Assembly: GCF_018688315.1 (NCBI RefSeq)
Contig: NZ_CP061315.1
Span: forward strand, 1,550,001 to 1,614,000
DNA from: Polynucleobacter sp. AP-Kolm-20A-A1
GTDB taxonomy: Bacteria; Pseudomonadota; Gammaproteobacteria; Burkholderiales; Burkholderiaceae
DNA: 64,000 nucleotides
Reading direction: 5' to 3'
The position numbers and the translations under genes were made by a program. Under the pieces are notes generated by a model. The model did not search any database and was not told the origin of the DNA. It saw only the letters and a list, made by a program, of their open reading frames with translations. Shown in pieces: positions 39,010-47,791 of the stretch. How positions within the stretch are numbered: the first letter of the stretch is position 1; each line of letters begins with the position of its first letter.

Positions 39010-40203
39010 ATGAATAAGCCAGCACAAGCTATCGACACCCACTCAGTGATGTTCATTACCCCACGCCCAGAAGTCATCATGGTCGAAGGTAAGGGCTCAT
39101 GGTTGACCGATAACAATGGCAAACGCTACTTAGATTTCTTGCAAGGCTGGGCAGTGAATTGTTTAGGTCATGGCAACCCAGGCATGATTGACGCACTGAA
39201 TGCGCAAGCAAAGAAGTTAATCAATCCAAGCCCTGCGTTCTATAACGAACCCATGATCGGCTTATCTAATCTCCTGACAGACAATAGTTGCTTTGACAAA
39301 GTCTTCTTTGCTAACAGCGGCGCCGAAGCAAATGAAGGTGCGATTAAGCTCGCACGCAAATGGGGTCAACTTAACAAGTCTGGCGCATTTGAGATCATCA
39401 CGTTTGATCACAGCTTTCATGGCCGTACATTAGCCACAATGAGCGCCTCCGGAAAGCCAAACTGGGACACAATGTTTGCCCCACAAGTAGCAGGCTTCCC
39501 AAAAGCGGATTTAAATGATTTGGAATCCGTTAAAAAGCTAGTGACCGATAAGACGGTTGCAGTCATGTTGGAACCCGTTCAGGGCGAAGGCGGTGTCATT
39601 CCAGCCACTCAAGAATTTATGCGTGAGCTACGTAAGTTCACTAAAGAAAATAATATTTTGCTGATTGCCGACGAAGTGCAGGCAGGCTGCGGTCGTACAG
39701 GCAGTCTCTTTGCCTACCAAAACTACGGTATCGAGCCTGACATCATGACCCTAGGTAAAGGTATTGGTGGTGGCGTACCGCTAGCGGCGCTTCTGGCGAC
39801 TGATGCGGTGGCGTGCTTCGTACCTGGCGATCAAGGCGGCACCTATAACGGCAACCCTCTCATGACTGCGGTTGGCATGAGCGTTATTGAGCAATTATTG
39901 GCACCAGGATTTTTAGAAAGCGTTAAAGCAAAAGGCGAACTTCTGAAATCAGAGTTACTTAAGCTTTGCGTTGAATTTAATCTTGAAGGTGAACGCGGCG
40001 AGGGTTTACTGCGCGCGTTGATGTTAGGTAAAGATATCGGTGGAAAACTGGTTGATCTTGCGCGCGATCGTAACCCCGAGGGATTGTTGATTAACTCTCC
40101 AAGACCAAACTTGTTGCGCTTTATGCCAGCCCTGAATGTGTCTGATGATGAAATTCGTCAGATGTGTAATATGCTGCGCGAGCTACTCAAGGAAGTGGCG
40201 TAA
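39010..40203 (+). CDS. argD: Class III aminotransferase, acetylornithine aminotransferase-like
   Basis: A 397-residue PLP enzyme. [16 protein letters not shown] is the phosphate-binding region, [17 protein letters not shown] the cofactor-stacking segment, [15 protein letters not shown] holds the Asp, and TLGKGIGGG contains the Schiff-base lysine K250. It should convert N-acetylglutamate semialdehyde to N-acetylornithine, the step feeding ArgF; argF and argG are 24 kb away in the window. Related omega-aminotransferases share these motifs, so the substrate is moderately sure. The ATG at 39010 fits the family start; an upstream in-frame TTG is unlikely. Confidence 0.8.
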   Translation: MNKPAQAIDTHSVMFITPRPEVIMVEGKGSWLTDNNGKRYLDFLQGWAVNCLGHGNPGMIDALNAQAKKLINPSPAFYNEPMIGLSNLLTDNSCFDKVFFANSGAEANEGAIKLARKWGQLNKSGAFEIITFDHSFHGRTLATMSASGKPNWDTMFAPQVAGFPKADLNDLESVKKLVTDKTVAVMLEPVQGEGGVIPATQEFMRELRKFTKENNILLIADEVQAGCGRTGSLFAYQNYGIEPDIMTLGKGIGGGVPLAALLATDAVACFVPGDQGGTYNGNPLMTAVGMSVIEQLLAPGFLESVKAKGELLKSELLKLCVEFNLEGERGEGLLRALMLGKDIGGKLVDLARDRNPEGLLINSPRPNLLRFMPALNVSDDEIRQMCNMLRELLKEVA

Positions 40204-40228
40204 GACTTACTGCCACTCAACCGCCTAC

Positions 40229-40945
40229 TTATTCACCAAGGTAGGCAGTTCTCACCCTTGAGTCTTCGAGCAACTCCTCACCTGACCCACTCAGGGTAAT
40301 TAAGCCACTCTCCATGACGTAGGCCCGATTGGCCATCTGCAATGCAAGGCGGGCATTTTGCTCAACCAACAGAATCGTCATACCGCTCGACGACAAACTC
40401 CGCACTACATCAAAAATGGTTTCGACCATGATGGGAGATAAGCCCATTGAAGGCTCATCCAGAAGTAACAATTTGGGCTGCGCCATCATTGCCCTACCCA
40501 TAGCAACCATTTGCTGCTCGCCACCAGATAAGGTCCCAGCCAATTGAGATAAGCGCTCTTTGAGTCTAGGGAAGTACGAGTACACCTCTTCAAGCTTGCG
40601 CTCAATCTCCTTAGCGTCTGTTTTTAAGTAAGCGCCCATTTGGAGATTTTCCAAAATGGTCATGCGCTTAAACACGCCACGGCCCTCCGGAACCATGCCC
40701 AAGCCGAGCTGAACTAATTCATATGCGGGCAGCTTCTTGGTTTCACGATTTGCAAAATGAATATCGCCGGCAGAAGGATTTAGCAATCCAGCAATTGCTT
40801 TAAGAGTTGAACTCTTCCCGGCACCATTGGCGCCAATTAGGGCAACCAACTCACCATGATTGACTTGCAGATCAATACCCTTAACGGCATTAATGCCGCC
40901 ATAAGACACTTGAAGACCCTTTACTCGGAGCAATGCATTTGTCAT
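40229..40945 (-). CDS. livF: Branched-chain amino acid ABC transporter ATPase LivF
   Basis: A 238-residue ABC ATPase of the LivF type. Walker A GANGAGKSSTLKA near residue 38, signature LSGGEQQMVAMGRAMM, Walker B LLLLDEPSMGLSP, then the H-loop replaced by the usual EQN (VEQNARLAL). Its start overlaps the livG stop by four bases. Last gene of livK-H-M-G-F. Confidence 0.94.
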   Translation of the reverse strand: MTNALLRVKGLQVSYGGINAVKGIDLQVNHGELVALIGANGAGKSSTLKAIAGLLNPSAGDIHFANRETKKLPAYELVQLGLGMVPEGRGVFKRMTILENLQMGAYLKTDAKEIERKLEEVYSYFPRLKERLSQLAGTLSGGEQQMVAMGRAMMAQPKLLLLDEPSMGLSPIMVETIFDVVRSLSSSGMTILLVEQNARLALQMANRAYVMESGLITLSGSGEELLEDSRVRTAYLGE

Positions 40946-41718
40946 GCTGCCCCCTGACCCAAATAGGCTTTAATCACCTCGGGATGCACACGAACATCTG
41001 CAGGTTTGCCTGAAGCAATGACCTTGCCGTAATCTAAAACAGTCAGACTATCGCAAATTCCCATAACCAAACTGACATCGTGCTCGATGAGCAAAATCGT
41101 TTTTCCGTCAGCGCGAATACGTAGCAGCAGCTCACGTAACTCCAGCTTCTCAGTAGCATTCATACCTGCTGCCGGCTCATCTAAAGCCAAGAGTTTAGGC
41201 TCCGTAGCCAAAGCTCTAGCGATCTCCAGGCGGCGCTGATGTCCATAGGAAAGGTTGCGTGCCTGCATATTAGAAAAATCGCCAAGGTCAACGTAATCTA
41301 AGAGCGCTAGAGATTTTTCACGGATAGCCTGTTCTTCACGCTTAGCGGAAGGAGTACGGAAAATAGCGCCAAACAATCCTGCATTAGATCGGCAATGACA
41401 ACCTACCATGACGTTTTCAAGCACAGTCATTTCACCAAAGAGGCGGATATTCTGAAATGTTCTAGCTAAACCTGATTTTGTTACCTCAGAAACTGACTCT
41501 GGAAAATAAGACTTGCCATTAAATAAAAAGATTCCAGAATCTGCTGGGTATAAACCTGTGATGACATTAAAAAACGTTGTCTTGCCAGCGCCATTGGGTC
41601 CAATCAAACCAACGATTGCGCCATGAGGAACTTGTAGGCCTACTGAGTCAAGCGCTTGTACTCCGCCAAAGCGCTTGGATACATCAGTGACATCTAAAAG
41701 CAGATGGAGTGCCGTCAT
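40942..41718 (-). CDS. livG: Branched-chain amino acid ABC transporter ATPase LivG
   Basis: A 258-residue ABC ATPase of the LivG type. Walker A is GPNGAGKTTFFNV, signature LSYGHQRRLEIARAL, Walker B LLALDEPAAGMN, and a C-terminal KAYLGQG tail typical of LivG. The ATG at 41718 overlaps the livM stop (ATGA), and the next gene overlaps likewise. Works with LivF on the LivHM channel. Confidence 0.94.
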   Translation of the reverse strand: MTALHLLLDVTDVSKRFGGVQALDSVGLQVPHGAIVGLIGPNGAGKTTFFNVITGLYPADSGIFLFNGKSYFPESVSEVTKSGLARTFQNIRLFGEMTVLENVMVGCHCRSNAGLFGAIFRTPSAKREEQAIREKSLALLDYVDLGDFSNMQARNLSYGHQRRLEIARALATEPKLLALDEPAAGMNATEKLELRELLLRIRADGKTILLIEHDVSLVMGICDSLTVLDYGKVIASGKPADVRVHPEVIKAYLGQGAA

Positions 41719-42806
41719 TGTGCCGCCCCACTTTTTTGCCAAATACCACCAGGGCGATACAGCATGATCAGAATTAAGGCTAGGCCGTAAATTAATTGAC
41801 GAATAATTTCTACGTCCACAATCACATGCCCAAATAATGCCTGCTGTAGAGGCTGTGCAATACCGCGTAAGACCTCAGGAAAAATTGCCAACAATACCGC
41901 ACCCAAGATAACTCCAGGAATATGGCCAATGCCGCCGAGAACCACCATGGCCAATACAACAATCGACTCCCAAAGCGTAAAGGACTCTGGCGAAACAAAG
42001 CCCTGAAAGGCGGAAAACAACACGCCAGCCACACCCGCAAAAGAAGCGCCAATAGCAAATGCAAGTAATTTCATATTGCGAGTATTGATACCCATCGCTT
42101 TGGCAGCGATTTCATCCTCCCGAATTGCAACCCAAGCGCGTCCTATTCTTGAATTCTGCAAATGCATGCAAACGATTGCAACGGTAATTGCTAGCAACAA
42201 GAACAAATAGAACACCAAATACAAACCAGGAATCTTGATAAAACCCAGATCCAAGGTTTTGGCAAAGGAGATCCCAAAAAATTGAATGGGATCAATCGCC
42301 GCAATTCCTTTGGGCCCATTGGTGAGATTTAGAGGGCGATCTAGGTTATTCATAAAGATGCGAATAATTTCACCAAACCCCAAAGTCACAATTGCCAAAT
42401 AATCGCCGCGCAATTGCAAAGTAGGCAAACCTAAAATGATTCCAAATAAAGCAGCCAAAATAATTGAGAAGACCGCAACCATCCAGGGTGAAAAATGCAT
42501 TCCTTCCGGGAAAGCCGCAGCAATACTTTCAAATTGAGCAGGCAAATGTGGTGATGCCAATAAGGCAAAACTGTAGGCGCCTAATGCATAGAAAGCGATA
42601 TAACCTAAATCCAAAAGACCTGCGAAGCCCACCACAACATTGAGGCCCAATGCCAACACAATGTAGAGCAAAGCAAAATCGAGCACCCTCACCCAGTAGT
42701 TGCCGCCACTTGCGCCAACTATCCATGGCAAAAGGAGCAACGCAATGGCGCCAAGCCATAGATAGCTTGTTCTACTGAGATAGTTGAATCGAATCGCCTT
42801 AAGCAC
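41715..42806 (-). CDS. livM: Branched-chain amino acid ABC transporter permease LivM
   Basis: A permease with about ten hydrophobic segments and the LivM core LNVVVGFAGLLDLGYIAFYALGAY, split. A GTG at 42806 is chosen: it overlaps the livH stop by 8 bases and has an AAGG site upstream. A GTG at 42824 is also in frame but lacks a ribosome site. The EAA-like loop is in AWVAIREDEIAAKAMGIN. Forms the channel with LivH. Confidence 0.9.
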   Translation of the reverse strand: MLKAIRFNYLSRTSYLWLGAIALLLLPWIVGASGGNYWVRVLDFALLYIVLALGLNVVVGFAGLLDLGYIAFYALGAYSFALLASPHLPAQFESIAAAFPEGMHFSPWMVAVFSIILAALFGIILGLPTLQLRGDYLAIVTLGFGEIIRIFMNNLDRPLNLTNGPKGIAAIDPIQFFGISFAKTLDLGFIKIPGLYLVFYLFLLLAITVAIVCMHLQNSRIGRAWVAIREDEIAAKAMGINTRNMKLLAFAIGASFAGVAGVLFSAFQGFVSPESFTLWESIVVLAMVVLGGIGHIPGVILGAVLLAIFPEVLRGIAQPLQQALFGHVIVDVEIIRQLIYGLALILIMLYRPGGIWQKSGAAQ

Positions 42807-43734
42807 GATCAGAAACCTTCTCACCTAATAGTCCGGTTGGCCTTAAGACCAATACCAAAATTAATACTAAAAAGGCAAAGATGTCTTGGTAGTTTGAGCC
42901 AAACACCCCACCAGTCAGTTCGCCAATGTAACCAGCGCCCAATGACTCAATTAAGCCCAAGAGAAGGCCGCCCAACATGGCGCCCTGTAAATTTCCAATA
43001 CCACCAAGAACGGCTGCAGTAAATGCTTTTAGCCCAGGGATAAAACCCATATAGAAATGCACATTGCCATAATTGCTTGCAATCATGACACCAGCTAAGC
43101 CAGCTAATGCGCCACCCAACATGAAGGTAATTGAGATAACGCGATTGGGATTGACCCCCATCAGCGCAGCAATTTGAGTTTGCTCAGCAGTCGCACGCAT
43201 TGCTCTGCCCAGTTTTGTTTTCTCTACCAAGAACAACAAACCTGACATCACTACCAAAGCAACCACGATGATCACAATTTCTTTACCGGTAATTGTTGCG
43301 CCACTACCCCATAAATCAATCGGACTGGATGGCAGCAATTGTGGATAGGTCATTGGATTACGCGACCAAATCATCATGGCAATCGTCTGCAACAAAATAG
43401 ACATGCCGATTGCTGAAATTAGAGGGGCCAGGCGAGGCGCATTGCGCAACGGGCGGTAAGCGATGCGCTCAATCCAATAGCTCAAGCCCGCACATACGGC
43501 CATAGTGACAGGTAAGACAATCAACAAGGTCAACCAGCCAGGTAAGTCGCTGGTCAGACTCAAAATTAAACGTAGCAATGACAATGACACCATTGCGCCG
43601 ATCATCAGCACTTCGCCATGTGCAAAGTTAATAATGCCTAAAACCCCGTAAACCATGGTGTAGCCCAAAGCAATTAAGGCGTAAATGCTACCGAGCACTA
43701 AGCCATTAATAATTTGCTGTAGAAGGATATCCAT
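42799..43734 (-). CDS. livH: Branched-chain amino acid ABC transporter permease LivH
   Basis: A 311-residue permease with about eight hydrophobic segments. LivH features: YTMVYGVLGIINFAHGEVLMIGA near the start and GRAMRATAEQTQIAALMGVN, an EAA-like loop, in the middle. It follows a strong terminator behind livK, so expression of livHMGF depends on read-through or on its own promoter. Confidence 0.93.
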   Translation of the reverse strand: MDILLQQIINGLVLGSIYALIALGYTMVYGVLGIINFAHGEVLMIGAMVSLSLLRLILSLTSDLPGWLTLLIVLPVTMAVCAGLSYWIERIAYRPLRNAPRLAPLISAIGMSILLQTIAMMIWSRNPMTYPQLLPSSPIDLWGSGATITGKEIVIIVVALVVMSGLLFLVEKTKLGRAMRATAEQTQIAALMGVNPNRVISITFMLGGALAGLAGVMIASNYGNVHFYMGFIPGLKAFTAAVLGGIGNLQGAMLGGLLLGLIESLGAGYIGELTGGVFGSNYQDIFAFLVLILVLVLRPTGLLGEKVSDRA

Positions 43735-43763
43735 TAGGGTTAATAAATGTATTTAGTCTTGAT

Positions 43764-43800
43764 AAAAAAAAATAGCACCGCAAAAGCGGCGCTATTTTTT
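43764..43800 (-). terminator. Terminator/attenuator between livK and livH
   Basis: On the minus strand an 11-base stem with one G-U pair (AATAGCGCCGC / GCGGTGCTATT), TTTT loop, followed by seven T. It should stop most transcripts after livK and so keep the binding protein in excess over the membrane and ATPase subunits. Confidence 0.88.
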
Positions 43801-43811
43801 ACAGAGGAGTC

Positions 43812-44990
43812 TTACATCTTGATGACATCAAGAACGTTTTTCTTTTTGTCTTTGAAGTCATAGAGTGTGATTACACCTTCTTTCATATCGCCTTTTTCAT
43901 CAAAAGCAATATTGCCTACCAAGCCATTCATTTTGGTATCTGGCATCGCAGCCAAGATCTTTGCCGAATCAGTTGAATTGGCACGCTTCATGGAATCTAC
44001 GAGTACATAAACTGCATCATAGGTAAACGGTGCATAGATTTGAACGTCTGCGTTAAAGCGCTCTTTATAACGCTTTTGGAAGTCGGCGCCTTGAGCCATC
44101 TTAGATAGCGCCATGCCAGCCTCTGAACAAGTCACATTGACGACCGCCTCACCAGCCAACTCAGCGAGCTTCTCGGTACACATACCATCACCACCAACTA
44201 CCTTTGACTTAATGCCAAGTTCAGCAGCCTGCTTAGTTAATGGGCCGCCAGTAGCATCCATCCCGCCATACATGATGACATCTGGTTTACTGCCTTTTAC
44301 TTTAGTCAAAATCGCCTTGAAATCAGTCGCCTTGTTGTTGCTAGCTTCACGTGTAACCACTTTCAAACCTGCAGCCTTAACAGTCTTTTCAAACTCATCA
44401 GCCAAACCTTTGCCATACTGACTTGAATCATCAATGATGGCGACCGTTTTAGCTTTTAATGTATTGATAACGTAATTAGCTAACGCAGGGCCTTGCTGTG
44501 CGTCTGTGGCAACCAAGCGATAAGTAGTTTTAAAACCTTGCTTTGTGTAATCAGGGTTAGTTGCAGATGGGGATACTTGAGTAATTCCTGCATCGCTATA
44601 AATTTTTGACGCCGGAATGCTAGTGCCAGAATTTAAATGACCCACTACGCCTACAACTTTTGCGTCAACCAATTTTTGCGCAACTTGGGTTGCAGTTTTT
44701 GGATCCTCTGCATCATCCTCAGGAACTAAAGTGAGCACTACTTTTTTTCCGTCGATGGTTAAGCCGGATTTATTAATTTCTTCAATAGCCAAACGAGCGC
44801 CGTTCTCGTTGTCTTTGCCTAAATGGGCAATAGGACCGGTCAGCGGTGCAACGTGGCCGATCTTGACCTCAACCCCATCTGCAGGAGCTGCAGCAGTTTT
44901 ATCGCCGCCTTTTCCGCAGCCCGCCAAAATCAAAGTCGCCACTGACAATGCAATAGCGCTCTTCATAAAAATCACTTTTGATTTACTCAT
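43812..44990 (-). CDS. livK: Branched-chain amino acid ABC transporter binding lipoprotein
   Basis: A 392-residue binding protein with a signal peptide ending in the lipobox LILAGC, so C24 is probably lipidated and the protein tethered to a membrane. It keeps the type I periplasmic binding fold: VKIGHVAPLTGPIAHLGKDNENG at the mature start, GVVGHLNSGTSIPASKIY next. LivJ and LivK cannot be told apart by reading, and other ligands such as urea or short amides are possible. A GAGGAG site precedes the ATG. The gene starts 29 bases behind ispH, and its promoter is not evident. Confidence 0.9.
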   Translation of the reverse strand: MSKSKVIFMKSAIALSVATLILAGCGKGGDKTAAAPADGVEVKIGHVAPLTGPIAHLGKDNENGARLAIEEINKSGLTIDGKKVVLTLVPEDDAEDPKTATQVAQKLVDAKVVGVVGHLNSGTSIPASKIYSDAGITQVSPSATNPDYTKQGFKTTYRLVATDAQQGPALANYVINTLKAKTVAIIDDSSQYGKGLADEFEKTVKAAGLKVVTREASNNKATDFKAILTKVKGSKPDVIMYGGMDATGGPLTKQAAELGIKSKVVGGDGMCTEKLAELAGEAVVNVTCSEAGMALSKMAQGADFQKRYKERFNADVQIYAPFTYDAVYVLVDSMKRANSTDSAKILAAMPDTKMNGLVGNIAFDEKGDMKEGVITLYDFKDKKKNVLDVIKM

Positions 44991-45019
44991 GTACAGCTCC
45001 TCTGTTATGAATGAATACT

Positions 45020-45961
45020 TCAGTCAACTAAATTTTTAGGCAATGAAAACGTGACATCCTCAACAACACCATCCAAAGCACGCACATGCCTTGGGCCAAA
45101 CTCTTGGATACGCTGAACAATCGCTTGAGCCAAACTTTCTGGGGCCGAAGCACCTGCTGTTAAACCGACGCGCTTCTTACCAGCGAACCATTCTGGCTTT
45201 AACTGCTCTGGAGCGTCCACCATATAAGAAGGCACACCTAGCTTTTCAGATAATTCACGCAAACGATTGGAGTTAGAGCTGGTCGCACTACCCACCACAA
45301 TCACCACCTCAACCTGCGGTGCCATAAATTTCACAGCATCCTGTCGATTTTGGGTGGCATAACAAATATCTTGTTTGCGAGGCTGAACAATATTAGGAAA
45401 TTTTTTCGTGAGCGCCTCAACAATTTCTCGAGTCTCGTCAACTGATAGCGTTGTTTGGGTAACAAAGGCGATCTTTTCATCGCTTGCGAAAGGTAAGGAA
45501 TCAATATCACCCAATTTCTCAATCAAGAAGACGCCTTCTTTCACTTGGCCCATCGTCCCCTCTACTTCAGGATGACCTGCGTGACCAATCATCAATACCG
45601 TAAATCCATCTTTGCACATCTTGACGACCTCAAGATGAACCTTGGTTACCAAGGGGCACGTGGCGTCGTAGACCTGCAAGCCACGCTCCTGCGCATCCTT
45701 GCGGACTTCTTGAGAAACACCATGCGCGCTAAAGACAACGATTCCACCCTTGGGAACCTCATGCAACTCTTCAACAAATACAGCACCTTTATCGCGCAAT
45801 TCATTGACAACATAAGCGTTATGAACAATCTCATGTCGCACATAAATGGGGGCGCCAAAACGGGCAAGCGCCTCATTGACAATATTGATAGCACGATCCA
45901 CTCCCGCGCAAAATCCACGGGGCTGAGCCATCAAAATTTCAGCGTTATCGAGCTGGCTCAT
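45020..45961 (-). CDS. ispH: 4-hydroxy-3-methylbut-2-enyl diphosphate reductase IspH
   Basis: A 313-residue 4Fe-4S enzyme, last step of the MEP pathway. The three cluster cysteines are C18, C102 and C200 (GFCAGV, ATCPLV, DICYAT), all present. Makes IPP and DMAPP, the substrates of ispA. It follows the FKBP isomerase gene by 3 bases, a common pairing in proteobacteria (fkpB-ispH). Confidence 0.96.
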   Translation of the reverse strand: MSQLDNAEILMAQPRGFCAGVDRAINIVNEALARFGAPIYVRHEIVHNAYVVNELRDKGAVFVEELHEVPKGGIVVFSAHGVSQEVRKDAQERGLQVYDATCPLVTKVHLEVVKMCKDGFTVLMIGHAGHPEVEGTMGQVKEGVFLIEKLGDIDSLPFASDEKIAFVTQTTLSVDETREIVEALTKKFPNIVQPRKQDICYATQNRQDAVKFMAPQVEVVIVVGSATSSNSNRLRELSEKLGVPSYMVDAPEQLKPEWFAGKKRVGLTAGASAPESLAQAIVQRIQEFGPRHVRALDGVVEDVTFSLPKNLVD

Positions 45962-45964
45962 GTT

Positions 45965-46411
45965 TTAAAGAATGGCAACAATCTGCGCTTCGAATGTAAC
46001 GGGTATGCCAGCCAATGGATGATTGAAGTCAAACCACGCACCCTCTTCATTAATCGATTGCAATACACCCGCATACTGAGCGCCACCTGGCGCGTTAAAT
46101 TCAATCACATCACCCGGATTAAATTCCACGTCGTCATCACGACCTTCTTTGAGCGCCTTCAAGGAAACCCATTGCACCAAATCTTCTTTGCGCTCACCGA
46201 AACTTTCCCCAGGCTCAAGTAGCGCACTTTTTTTCTCACCCACTTCAAGACCAAGCAACACACTTTCAAAGCAAGGAGCAAATTGTCCAGAGCCCATCAG
46301 AACCGTCGCAGGACGATCGATAAAAGTATTGATGTAATCCTCCCCATTGGGCAAAGTGAGCCGGTAATTGAGAGTCAAATAGGAGTTAGGCAAAACAGTA
46401 AGCTTAGTCAT
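45965..46411 (-). CDS. FKBP-type peptidyl-prolyl isomerase (FkpB/SlpA-like)
   Basis: A 148-residue FKBP-fold protein of the SlpA/FkpB type. VLMGSGQFAPCFESVLLGLEVGEKKSALL spans the family core (split), and the IF domain insertion lies near residues 65-125. Likely a cytoplasmic folding helper. The ATG at 46411 is chosen; the frame upstream overlaps radC. Directly upstream of ispH in what looks like a two-gene unit, and divergent from radC. Confidence 0.88.
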   Translation of the reverse strand: MTKLTVLPNSYLTLNYRLTLPNGEDYINTFIDRPATVLMGSGQFAPCFESVLLGLEVGEKKSALLEPGESFGERKEDLVQWVSLKALKEGRDDDVEFNPGDVIEFNAPGGAQYAGVLQSINEEGAWFDFNHPLAGIPVTFEAQIVAIL

Positions 46412-46414
46412 AAG

Positions 46415-47137
46415 GTGATTGTATCTAGGCCTGCGCCTGCTGTGCACTCTCCGATTACGGGTTGGCCAAAAAATGAGCAGCCTCGAGAAAAACTTCGCAT
46501 TTATGGCGCCTCGGCACTTTCTGACGCAGAGCTGCTTGCCATCTTTCTCAGGGTGGGCGTTAAAGGCAAAAGCGCTGTAGCCCTAGCCAAAGATCTACTG
46601 CATCACTTCGGCAGTCTGCCTCGCCTATTGGCTTGTAGCCAAGAGGATCTAACGCGAATACATGGAATGGGGCTTTCTAAGTGGTCACAAATTCAAGCGG
46701 CTTATGAGTTGGTCAAACGCAGTCTTGAGGATGGCCTTACCCAAGACCCCATCTTTTCCTCGCCCTGCCATGTCAGAGAGTTTTTACAGGCAAAAATAGG
46801 ACGTCTGCCTCATGAAGTATTTCTTTGCCTTTATTTAGACTCTCGACTCCACCTGATTGAGTGTCAGGAACTCTTTAGAGGGTCGATTCGACAGGCGGCG
46901 GTCTACCCCCGAGAAATCCTCAAGGAAGCCCTTGCTAGGAATGCTAGCGCCCTTATCGTGGCCCATAACCACCCCAGCGGTAACCCCCTACCAAGCGATT
47001 CAGACCAAGAACTTACTAAAACCATCATCAACGCCCTTCAGCTGGTTGATATCGCCCTTTTAGACCACTGCATTGTGAGTGGCACTGGTTTTTTCTCTTT
47101 TTCAGACTCTGGCCTTATGAATATTGACAAAAAATGA
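46415..47137 (+). CDS. radC: RadC-family JAB/MPN+ protein
   Basis: About 240 residues. N-terminal RPREKL-like region (NEQPREKLRIYGASALSDAE), helix-hairpin-helix segment, and the C-terminal JAB metalloprotease-like domain with EVFLCLYLD, then AHNHPSGNPLPSDSD holding the zinc HxH and Asp. Despite its name, no repair function is proven. The start is uncertain: GTG at 46415 or GTG at 46442, both without a ribosome site. The core gene copy is not next to mobile DNA. Confidence 0.85.
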   Translation: MIVSRPAPAVHSPITGWPKNEQPREKLRIYGASALSDAELLAIFLRVGVKGKSAVALAKDLLHHFGSLPRLLACSQEDLTRIHGMGLSKWSQIQAAYELVKRSLEDGLTQDPIFSSPCHVREFLQAKIGRLPHEVFLCLYLDSRLHLIECQELFRGSIRQAAVYPREILKEALARNASALIVAHNHPSGNPLPSDSDQELTKTIINALQLVDIALLDHCIVSGTGFFSFSDSGLMNIDKK

Positions 47138-47281
47138 TAGTAATTACTAACTTAATCGAAATTTCAAGGCATTTCCACCCACCCATTCCCCTGAAGTCGA
47201 GAACTAAAGCCAATTAGGGCTAGCCCAAAATAGGCTGGGACTGATACAATCTTCTTTTTTCGCAATTAATGGAGTTATGTC

Positions 47282-47515
47282 ATGGCAAAAGTTTGCCAAG
47301 TCACTGGGAAGAAGCCGATGGTTGGCAACAATGTATCCCATGCAAACAATAAAACGAAGCGTCGCTTTTTGCCGAATTTGCAAAACCGTCGTTTCTGGGT
47401 TGAATCTGAAAACCGTTGGATTAGCTTGCGCTTAACCAATGCTGGTTTGCGCGTTATCGACAAGAACGGCATCGATGCTGTGTTGTCTGATCTTCGTGCA
47501 CGTGGCGAAATTTAA
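47282..47515 (+). CDS. rpmB: 50S ribosomal protein L28
   Basis: A 77-residue basic protein, [20 protein letters not shown] at the N terminus. The zinc-binding C+ pattern is absent, so it is the zinc-independent form. A TACAAT box near 47235 may be its -10 element. rpmG follows after 11 bases. Confidence 0.97.
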   Translation: MAKVCQVTGKKPMVGNNVSHANNKTKRRFLPNLQNRRFWVESENRWISLRLTNAGLRVIDKNGIDAVLSDLRARGEI

Positions 47516-47526
47516 GGAGCGCACAA

Positions 47527-47694
47527 ATGGCTAAAGGCGGTAGAGAAAAAATCAAGTTAGAGTCATCAGCAGGTACTGGTCACTTCTACACAACTTCAAA
47601 AAACAAGCGTACTAAGCCTGAGAAAATGGAGATCATGAAATTCGATCCAACCATTCGCAAGCACGTTGCTTATAAAGAAACAAAGCTGAAGTAA
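47527..47694 (+). CDS. rpmG: 50S ribosomal protein L33
   Basis: A 55-residue basic protein, [20 protein letters not shown] at the start and [11 protein letters not shown] at the end. The CxxC pairs of the zinc form are missing, so this is the zinc-independent type. It follows rpmB by 11 bases with an AAGGAG site in the gap, and is closed by a strong terminator. Confidence 0.97.
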   Translation: MAKGGREKIKLESSAGTGHFYTTSKNKRTKPEKMEIMKFDPTIRKHVAYKETKLK

Positions 47695-47712
47695 TCTTTA
47701 CTTCAAGCAAAT

Positions 47713-47742
47713 AAAAAACCCGCTGATCTAGCGGGTTTTTTA
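47713..47742 (+). terminator. Terminator after rpmB-rpmG
   Basis: Stem AAAACCCGCT / AGCGGGTTTT with a four-base loop, flanked by an A-run and followed by T-run. It can also act on the minus strand, behind the desaturase gene. Confidence 0.88.
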
Positions 47743-47791
47743 TTGCCTAAAGTTGTCTAAACTTTTGAAGAGTTATTTGCTTAGGACTGCA

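Noticed and set aside
45545..46222. Plus-strand open frame of 225 codons opposite ispH and the FKBP gene
   Set aside because: Covers parts of two well-supported genes on the other strand and resembles nothing.
46283..46414. Extended N terminus for radC beginning at 46283
   Set aside because: It would overlap the divergent FKBP gene by more than 120 bases and lacks RadC sequence before about residue 45.
46415..47137. radC as a marker of a mobile element or anti-defence island
   Set aside because: Neighbours are fkpB-ispH and ribosomal protein genes; this is the chromosomal copy with no integrase or repeats nearby.
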